A stretch of 7,650 nt of DNA from Bdellovibrionales bacterium (lineage in GTDB: Bacteria > Bdellovibrionota > Bacteriovoracia > Bacteriovoracales > Bacteriovoracaceae). This document shows, piece by piece, positions 1 to 4,572 of the stretch (positions within the stretch are counted from its first letter, which is position 1; every line of letters starts with the position of its first letter). The notes beneath the pieces were generated by a model that saw nothing but the letters and a program-made list of their open reading frames with translations, made no database searches and was not told the DNA's origin. Both the position numbers and the translations under genes were made by a program. Location: positions 1-7,650 of the forward strand of contig DAOVTR010000069.1 of NCBI GenBank assembly GCA_030633015.1. Reading direction: 5' to 3'.

Positions 1-667
1 CTTTTGTAATTCTTAGTACTATTTGAAATGTACTTAACCCTTTTGCTTCAAGAACTTGTACCCAAGGTGCATTTTTTTCCTCTAAAAATTTATTTCGAGA
101 CATTCTCATTAATATAGCACTTAAAGGGATAACAAGGGTAACTATTGGTAAAATAGTATGTTGAATATCACCCCACTCAGATACTGGAAGCAAATTAAAT
201 TTTATGGCAAAAACAAGTACTAAGAGTGGAGCAAGAGAAAAAATAGGAAATGAAAGAGCTACAAGAGATATTATTCTAGCAATTGTGTCAAAGGATTGAG
301 ATTTTTTAACCGCAGCAATTATTCCTAGAGATGTTCCGATAATCGTTGAAAAAAAGATTGATGTTAAGGCAAGAAAAATAGTTGGCTTCATGTGAATGAG
401 AAGAAGGGTCGTAATATCTTTTTTTTTAAAAAGAGATTGTCCCATATCACCAACAAATAAACCCTTTAGAAATGAAAAATATTGTTTATATACAGGGAGG
501 TGAAGTCCTAGCTGTTGACGATATCTTTCAATGTCTTCATATTTAGCGTCAGCACCTAATATTCTGCTTACAGGATCACCAGGAGCAAGTCGGATAATAA
601 AAAACAATGCCGTAACTGCAAGAGAAATTGTAAGTAAAAAATAAAGAAATTTTCTTAAAAATTTAAT
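1..667 (-). CDS. ABC transporter permease, DppB/OppB (peptide/nickel) family, 3' end beyond window
   Basis: Inner-membrane channel subunit of a peptide-type ABC importer; 222 codons are visible and the C-terminus lies beyond position 1. Seen: an N-terminal membrane segment (about residues 7-26) followed by the family hallmark RLAPGDPV (residues 26-33), then a periplasmic loop with GLFVGDMGQS (69-78). Three more hydrophobic segments follow (about 97-119, 131-157, 171-189). The start of the EAA-type cytoplasmic loop, VLEAKGLSTFQIVLR (205-219), is where the ATPase docks. Family members usually have about 305-335 residues and six helices, so roughly the last third is missing. The reading frame is closed by TGA at 673-671. 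The only start that keeps the first helix whole is ATT at 667-665, which overlaps the preceding lipoprotein stop by one base and has AAGGA 8 bases upstream. Next in-frame TTG lies inside the first helix. Substrate cannot be told; oligopeptide or dipeptide is usual. Confidence 0.88.
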   Translation of the reverse strand, partial: MKFLRKFLYFLLTISLAVTALFFIIRLAPGDPVSRILGADAKYEDIERYRQQLGLHLPVYKQYFSFLKGLFVGDMGQSLFKKKDITTLLLIHMKPTIFLALTSIFFSTIIGTSLGIIAAVKKSQSFDTIARIISLVALSFPIFSLAPLLVLVFAIKFNLLPVSEWGDIQHTILPIVTLVIPLSAILMRMSRNKFLEEKNAPWVQVLEAKGLSTFQIVLRITK

Positions 668-1436
668 TTTTCAAATCCTTTTTCTCCATACTAAATTCCT
701 GCGCAACCCAATACATTTTAACAAATTCTCGTTTGTTATTGAAAAGGTAAAAAATTATTTGGTTTCCTATATTAAGAGAGAATCTTTTTTCAGAACTTTT
801 ATTTAGGCCATCATACGTAAATTTAGCAGGAGTAAAGAGTTCATTTGGTACATTTAAATACTGTTCTTGGAAATAAGGATATCCATCCCAGATAATATGT
901 AAGCTCATGGATCCATTTTCTCTTTGAATAGCAAGGTTTATAAAGTTCGTACTTTGAATACATTCAACTAATTGACTAAAAAAACAATAGACACCTGTTC
1001 CTTTTGGAAATTTAACTAGTTTTTCACCGCTCCACTGTTTTTCAGGACTAACCATTTTAACATTTAAGCTTTTATTAAGAACGTCAATTTTTATTTCAGT
1101 AAAATATTTTTGTTTTTCAAACCAAACAGAATATTGAGATATTTTAGGTCTAAGAATTGTTGTTTTTTTGTTTAAAATGCCTGGAGTTGATATTGCAATG
1201 TTTTTTTCTAATATAAATTTGTCTCCTTTTTCAGAAGAGGTTAATTTTCTTTTTAAAATTAATTCATTTGTTTTTTTTCTATATCCTATCTCTCTTGTAA
1301 TATTAAAAGTTCCAGACTTATCTTTTAGAATATAGTGGGTTTTTGAATTAGCCTTTTTCAATATAGAAAGATACTGAGGATTTGTAGTTGAACAAGATGT
1401 GATGAAGAAAATGAAAAGAATTATAAGTTTAAACAT
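663..1436 (-). CDS. Putative lipoprotein of unknown function
   Basis: Not recognised. The 257-residue product starts with a short lysine-containing n-region, a hydrophobic stretch (residues 4-13) and the lipobox ITSC, with the acylated cysteine at residue 15. Serine at +2 would favour outer-membrane sorting under the E. coli Lol rule. The mature part is rich in lysine and in alternating polar/hydrophobic stretches that look like beta-strands, with no further membrane helix. Two cysteines (151 and 159) could form a disulfide in the periplasm. The ATG lies 9 bases after the PilZ gene stop, with only a weak GAG-type ribosome site, so translation may be coupled. The end overlaps the permease start. 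It is too short to be the large substrate-binding protein usual for peptide ABC importers, but its position suggests an accessory role with the permease or with the envelope genes upstream. Lipoprotein call is firm; function is open. Confidence 0.8.
   Translation of the reverse strand: MFKLIILFIFFITSCSTTNPQYLSILKKANSKTHYILKDKSGTFNITREIGYRKKTNELILKRKLTSSEKGDKFILEKNIAISTPGILNKKTTILRPKISQYSVWFEKQKYFTEIKIDVLNKSLNVKMVSPEKQWSGEKLVKFPKGTGVYCFFSQLVECIQSTNFINLAIQRENGSMSLHIIWDGYPYFQEQYLNVPNELFTPAKFTYDGLNKSSEKRFSLNIGNQIIFYLFNNKREFVKMYWVAQEFSMEKKDLKN
676..680 (-). promoter_or_regulatory. Ribosome binding site pointing to an ATT start codon
   Basis: AAGGA on the minus strand, inside the last codons of the upstream lipoprotein gene, 8 bases before ATT at 667-665. 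It decides the permease start, because no ATG, GTG or TTG exists in frame between the TGA at 673-671 and the first membrane helix. The overlap with the lipoprotein stop also suggests translational coupling. Confidence 0.5.
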
Positions 1437-1445
1437 AAAAGGAAC

Positions 1446-2291
1446 TCATTCTTTATTATTTAAAAAAAAATCAAACTCATTTTCAAGAATAATTTTTTCG
1501 TTTGGAGGTTCAAGATAATTCTTTATAATACTTTTTAATTTTTCATTAGATTCAGGGAAAAAAATGGCCATCTTGTACATTGAAGAAATATTGGTTCTAG
1601 GATCAATATAATTAACACTATATCTTAATTCTGTTTTTTTTACTTCTATTGTTTGGCTGTCAATGCCTATGGAAACAGATGGTGCTCCTGTTTTGTAAAG
1701 ATTTTTGACAGCATCCTTTTCAATAGAATTAACGATGAAGGAAACGCCATCAAAAGAGAGATCAAGACATCGAAATGATTTGACTTCACCAAGAAGTTGT
1801 TCTTCATCCTTTTTAATTTGCTTGAATGTTTTTATATTTTTTTTTGAATTTTTTTCCATTAAATTGAATACATTTTCAGAGCTTTCTTTTTTTATTTCTG
1901 GAAAAATATAGTTAATATAGATGCTTCTGTGTGGAAAAGTTAGCAATCTTTCATTTTTTCTTTTTTCATATTTATAAACATTGTTATCTAGGGTTAATGT
2001 TGGAATTGTTTGGCTCAAATTAATTTCACATTTTGAAAAAAAATGAAGATTTGAAATTTTAATAAAGAACTTAAAAGAAGTTTTGTTTTCATCATTAGGA
2101 TTTAAATTAACGCTTGAAATATTTAAAACAAATTTATCTTTTATTATATTTATTTCATTTATTTTTATTTCATAAGGTCGTAGTTTCTCACACCAAATAG
2201 TTGCTTGACCTTTGTTTTTTACAACACGATGTAAAACGCTTTGAATTTCACTTTCTTCTATTAAAATGAAATGGTTATTCCCATTTGGCAT
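1446..2291 (-). CDS. PilZ-domain protein, putative c-di-GMP receptor
   Basis: Soluble, lysine-rich protein of 281 residues with no signal peptide. Counted from the ATG at 2291, RKNER (residues 111-115) gives the PilZ RxxxR motif, and DLSFDG (177-182) gives the second motif D/NxSxxG; together these bind the guanines and ribose-phosphates of c-di-GMP. Upstream is a beta-rich region (about 1-105) that could be a YcgR-like N-terminal module. After the second motif, alternating strands (about 183-250) complete a barrel. The two motifs are about 60 residues apart, longer than usual, because a charged, probably helical insert (about 134-168) separates them. The start was chosen at ATG 2291, with GAGAG five bases before it; a TTG at 2303 would add four residues but has a poor ribosome site. 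The gene follows mreB by 19 bases. Both binding motifs are intact, so c-di-GMP binding is likely; the downstream target is unknown. Confidence 0.75.
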   Translation of the reverse strand: MPNGNNHFILIEESEIQSVLHRVVKNKGQATIWCEKLRPYEIKINEINIIKDKFVLNISSVNLNPNDENKTSFKFFIKISNLHFFSKCEINLSQTIPTLTLDNNVYKYEKRKNERLLTFPHRSIYINYIFPEIKKESSENVFNLMEKNSKKNIKTFKQIKKDEEQLLGEVKSFRCLDLSFDGVSFIVNSIEKDAVKNLYKTGAPSVSIGIDSQTIEVKKTELRYSVNYIDPRTNISSMYKMAIFFPESNEKLKSIIKNYLEPPNEKIILENEFDFFLNNKE

Positions 2292-2310
2292 GGTGTCTCT
2301 CAAAATATCA

Positions 2311-3348
2311 TTACGATAGAGTAGTAACTTGTCTTAACAGCGAAATTGACTCTAAGACTTTTCCGCATCCTCTCACAACCGCTGTTAGAGGGTCTTCTGC
2401 TAGAGATACAGGTAATCCTGTTTTTTCTTTAATTAGTACATCAAGGTTTGCAAGCAGTGAGCCTCCTCCAGCAAGTATAATACCATTGTCAACAATATCA
2501 GCAGCTAGTTCAGGAGGTGTTTTTTCAAGTGAAATTTTTATAGCTTCAACTACTTCGCCAATGGGGTCAGACAGAGCGTCGCGGATTTCATCAGAAGTTA
2601 CTTCTATTATTTTAGGAGCACCAGCAATTAAGTCTCGTCCTTTTACTTCATACGTTTTAATTTCATCATCAAAAGGGTACGCATTTCCTATATTAATTTT
2701 GATTGCTTCAGCGGTTCTTTCGCCAATTAGTAGTGAATATTTTTTCTTAATATATGATGTTATTGCATCATCAAATTTATCACCTGCAACTCTTACAGAT
2801 TTAGAATATACAATTCCTCCTAGTGAAATGACAGCAACTTCAGTTGTTCCTCCGCCGATATCAACAATCATATTTCCTGATGGATCGGTAATAGGAAGAT
2901 CAGAGCCAATTGCAGCGGCCATTGGTTCTTCAATTAAGTAAACCTCTCTGGCGCCGGCTTGTTCTGCTGATTCTTTTACAGCACGCTTTTCAACCTGAGT
3001 TATGCCAAAAGGTATACATATAATTATTCGTGGCTTTATTAGTTTTGATCCTGAAATAGATTTTTGAATGAAGTATCTAAGCATTGCCTGAGTTACTTCA
3101 AAATCAGCAATAACCCCTTCTTTCATAGGTCTGATTGCCTTAATTGATCCAGGTGTTCGACCTAACATTTTTTTTGCTTCTTGTCCTACTGCTAGGACTT
3201 TACTAACTCCATTCACTCCTAGGTGGACAGCGACAACGGAAGGTTCATTTACAATTATTCCTCTATCCTTTGCATAAACCAGTGTGTTTGCAGTACCTAA
3301 GTCAATAGCCAAATCGTTAGAAAACCAATCCATAAATTTATTAAACAT
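2311..3348 (-). CDS. mreB: Rod shape-determining protein MreB (bacterial actin)
   Basis: ATP-binding actin homologue that polymerises on the inner face of the cytoplasmic membrane and guides lateral wall synthesis (elongasome). The 345 residues match the usual 335-350. Seen: an amphipathic N-terminal membrane-binding segment (MFNKFMDWF, 1-9), phosphate-1 loop DLGTANT (16-22), LIEEPMAAAIG (138-148) with the presumed catalytic glutamate 140, phosphate-2 loop DIGGGTTE (163-170) and adenosine motif GIILAGGGS (289-297). The loop IPFGITQVEKRAV (112-124) matches the conserved MreB segment, with Phe at a variable position. Start ATG has AAGGA 8 bases upstream. It lies 24 bases after the AMP nucleosidase stop and is followed by a PilZ gene rather than mreC and mreD, so it could be one of several mreB copies or be separated from its usual partners in this genome. 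Confidence 0.97.
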   Translation of the reverse strand: MFNKFMDWFSNDLAIDLGTANTLVYAKDRGIIVNEPSVVAVHLGVNGVSKVLAVGQEAKKMLGRTPGSIKAIRPMKEGVIADFEVTQAMLRYFIQKSISGSKLIKPRIIICIPFGITQVEKRAVKESAEQAGAREVYLIEEPMAAAIGSDLPITDPSGNMIVDIGGGTTEVAVISLGGIVYSKSVRVAGDKFDDAITSYIKKKYSLLIGERTAEAIKINIGNAYPFDDEIKTYEVKGRDLIAGAPKIIEVTSDEIRDALSDPIGEVVEAIKISLEKTPPELAADIVDNGIILAGGGSLLANLDVLIKEKTGLPVSLAEDPLTAVVRGCGKVLESISLLRQVTTLS

Positions 3349-3372
3349 TTCAAAATTCCTTTATATCAATTA

Positions 3373-4239
3373 TTACCAATTATAGTGTCTTATTTTTTCG
3401 CCACGATCTGCAATGTCGGCCATGGCCTCAATCCCTAGTTCTATGTGTATATCTGTATATTTTTTAAAAACTTGTTTTGCAGATTTATTTGTTTTAATAC
3501 CGGCCTTAAAGGGGTGGTCAGAGACTAGTAGAAGAGCTCCAATATTAACCTTACTAACAAAGCAAGTAGTAAAAAGTGCTGCGGTTTCCATTTCAACAGC
3601 CAAAACTCTCTCTTCTAATAAATTATTTTTAAAAACATCATCAAATTCCCAAAAACGAAAGTCAGTAGAGTGAATCGTTCCAGTTCTATATTCTAAATTA
3701 TGCTCAACCAAAATTTGGCTGATAAATTTTTGAATTTTAAAAGTTGGTAGGGCAGGAACTTGTGCTGGTAAAAAATGTCTTGATACACCTTCTCCTCTGA
3801 TTGAAGCAATTGGCAAAATAAAATCACCAACATTGAGTGATGGGTGGACTCCACCGCATAATCCTAGAAATAAGACAGCTTTTGGTGATACAACAGCAAG
3901 TAGTTCACCTATTAGTGCAGCCATTGCAGAACCAATACCAAACTCAATAATCGTAACTTCAGCTTTTTTTGATGAAGATGCTTGAAAAGCACTTCCCGTA
4001 GTATGGTGGGCATCTCCGAGTAGATGGTTAAAGCGTTCAATGTAATAATGAAAATTAGTTATAATAACTTGCTTTTGAAATAGATGTAACGGATGCCCTG
4101 TGTATCTTTCGAGCATATCCTTAGCTATTTTCTTTTTTGCTTCATTGCCGTGAATTCTTCTTGATTTAAGCAGTAACTTCTTGGGAGTTAAACTATCTTG
4201 ATTGATTCCTACTGATTTATTAGAAACTATTTTTACCAT
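3373..4239 (-). CDS. amn: AMP nucleosidase, short form (nucleoside phosphorylase superfamily)
   Basis: Hydrolyses AMP to adenine and ribose 5-phosphate in the cytoplasm (purine salvage and AMP/ATP balance). The 288 residues cover the catalytic half of E. coli Amn (about 484), as in short-form bacterial enzymes. Seen: RYTGHPL and ITNFHYYIERF (45-70) at the start of the family domain, GIGSAMAALIGELL (101-114), glycine-rich GLCGGVHPS (126-134), RTGTIHSTDFRFWE (185-198), ribose-binding AVEMETAALF (214-223), and VSDHPFKAGIK (239-249) with the expected catalytic Asp 241. The final LGIEAM resembles the end of the Amn domain. The first 40 residues form a basic extension without clear counterpart; the ribosome site before ATG 4239 is poor, but the internal ATG at residue 42 has its AAGGA too close to be a better start. 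This is the first gene of the leftward series, about 20 bases after its predicted transcription start. Another nucleoside phosphorylase specificity is possible but less likely. Confidence 0.88.
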   Translation of the reverse strand: MVKIVSNKSVGINQDSLTPKKLLLKSRRIHGNEAKKKIAKDMLERYTGHPLHLFQKQVIITNFHYYIERFNHLLGDAHHTTGSAFQASSSKKAEVTIIEFGIGSAMAALIGELLAVVSPKAVLFLGLCGGVHPSLNVGDFILPIASIRGEGVSRHFLPAQVPALPTFKIQKFISQILVEHNLEYRTGTIHSTDFRFWEFDDVFKNNLLEERVLAVEMETAALFTTCFVSKVNIGALLLVSDHPFKAGIKTNKSAKQVFKKYTDIHIELGIEAMADIADRGEKIRHYNW

Positions 4240-4265
4240 AATTTTTATGTCGTATTTAAATGATT

Positions 4266-4294
4266 ATTATAAAAAAATACCCAAGTAAAATTTA
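4266..4294 (-). promoter_or_regulatory. Candidate promoter for the AMP nucleosidase-mreB-PilZ series
   Basis: Perfect TATAAT on the minus strand (4271-4266), about 27 bases before the AMP nucleosidase ATG, so transcription would begin close to 4259. The hexamer at 17-base spacing (TAAATT, 4294-4289) is a poor -35 match and lies in the 11-base odd-centred palindrome GTAAAATTTAC (4285-4295). This suggests an activator-dependent promoter, or simply a chance TATAAT in AT-rich sequence. Confidence 0.35.
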
Positions 4295-4308
4295 CCATTT
4301 AGGACATT

Positions 4309-4321
4309 TTGTTGACAACAA
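4309..4321. promoter_or_regulatory. Perfect 13-base palindrome over the rightward -35 box (operator candidate)
   Basis: TTGTTG-A-CAACAA, a perfect inverted repeat with a one-base centre. It contains the whole TTGACA hexamer of the rightward promoter candidate, so a dimeric repressor bound here would block RNA polymerase. It lies in the divergent region between the AMP nucleosidase and the small basic protein gene and could affect both. No known regulator site was recognised. Confidence 0.35.
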
Positions 4322-4342
4322 CTTAATGTAAAAAATTACTAT
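4312..4342 (+). promoter_or_regulatory. Candidate sigma-70 promoter for the small basic protein gene
   Basis: Consensus -35 TTGACA (4312-4317). The best -10 is TACTAT (4337-4342) at a longish 19-base spacing; TATAAA at 4340-4345 is closer to consensus but 22 bases away. Transcription would start near 4349-4352 and give an untranslated leader of about 100 bases before the ATG at 4452. Confidence 0.4.
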
Positions 4343-4385
4343 AAATTTTAATTAAGCACTGGAGTTAATTAGACCTTGTCATTGC

Positions 4386-4408
4386 TGAGATCTTTAAATA
4401 AGATCACA
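4386..4408 (+). promoter_or_regulatory. Leader hairpin upstream of the small basic protein gene
   Basis: GATCTT (4389-4394) and AAGATC (4400-4405) pair around the five-base loop TAAAT. One A-A mismatch and two more pairs (TG with CA) extend the stem. There is no T-run after it, so it is not an intrinsic terminator. It sits mid-leader, about 45 bases before the start codon, and could control message stability or translation. Confidence 0.3.
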
Positions 4409-4451
4409 ATTCAATTTTAGTTACTAATCAAGCTTTGAAAGAGGGTTAATT

Positions 4452-4565
4452 ATGGGAATGGGAAGAAAAAGAAGTACTTTAAAAATGAAGAGAAAAAAAT
4501 CTCAGCAAAATTATAAGACTAGACTGAAAAAAAAGGTTCTTTTAGCTACAAATGCTAAGAAATAG
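4452..4565 (+). CDS. Very small, highly basic protein, possibly ribosome- or RNA-associated
   Basis: A 37-residue product with 15 Lys/Arg and no Asp or Glu, beginning MGMGRKRSTLKMKRKKS and ending NAKK. It has no hydrophobic segment. Support for a real gene: a strong ribosome site GAGGG (4441-4445) six bases before ATG, its own consensus -35 box and leader, and an otherwise empty slot between two leftward transcription units. It is the only rightward gene in the window. A second ATG at codon 3 is less well spaced. The composition resembles tiny ribosomal proteins such as bTHX and COX24-like peptides, but no specific family was recognised, so the RNA-binding role is inference. It ends 7 bases before the stop of the convergent lipoprotein gene, and its 3' part appears to contain that gene's terminator. 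The lysine run (8 A in a row at 4527-4534) is slippage-prone. Confidence 0.72.
   Translation: MGMGRKRSTLKMKRKKSQQNYKTRLKKKVLLATNAKK
4527..4561 (-). terminator. Intrinsic terminator of the LpoA-like gene, inside the convergent small gene
   Basis: Read on the minus strand, TTCTTAGC (4561-4554), loop ATTTGTA (4553-4547) and GCTAAAAGAA (4546-4537) form a stem: five pairs GCTAA/TTAGC, then three more (CTT side) across a two-base bulge. CC and eight T (4534-4527) follow. The stem is AT-rich, but the T-tract is excellent, and the site lies 12 bases after the lipoprotein stop. On the plus strand the same hairpin is separated by about 12 bases from the T-rich stretch at 4567-4580, so it would be a weaker terminator that way. 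Confidence 0.5.
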
Positions 4566-4572
4566 ATAATTT

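Noticed and set aside
1705..1911. Plus-strand open frame of 68 codons
   Set aside because: Antisense to the PilZ gene, low complexity, no ribosome site.
2285..2941. Open frame of 218 codons on the plus strand, Ser/Pro/Ile-rich
   Set aside because: Fully antisense to mreB, which has clear motifs and a good ribosome site; the composition is that of a mirrored coding frame.
3413..3673. Plus-strand open frame of 86 codons
   Set aside because: Antisense to the AMP nucleosidase end, which carries conserved catalytic motifs.
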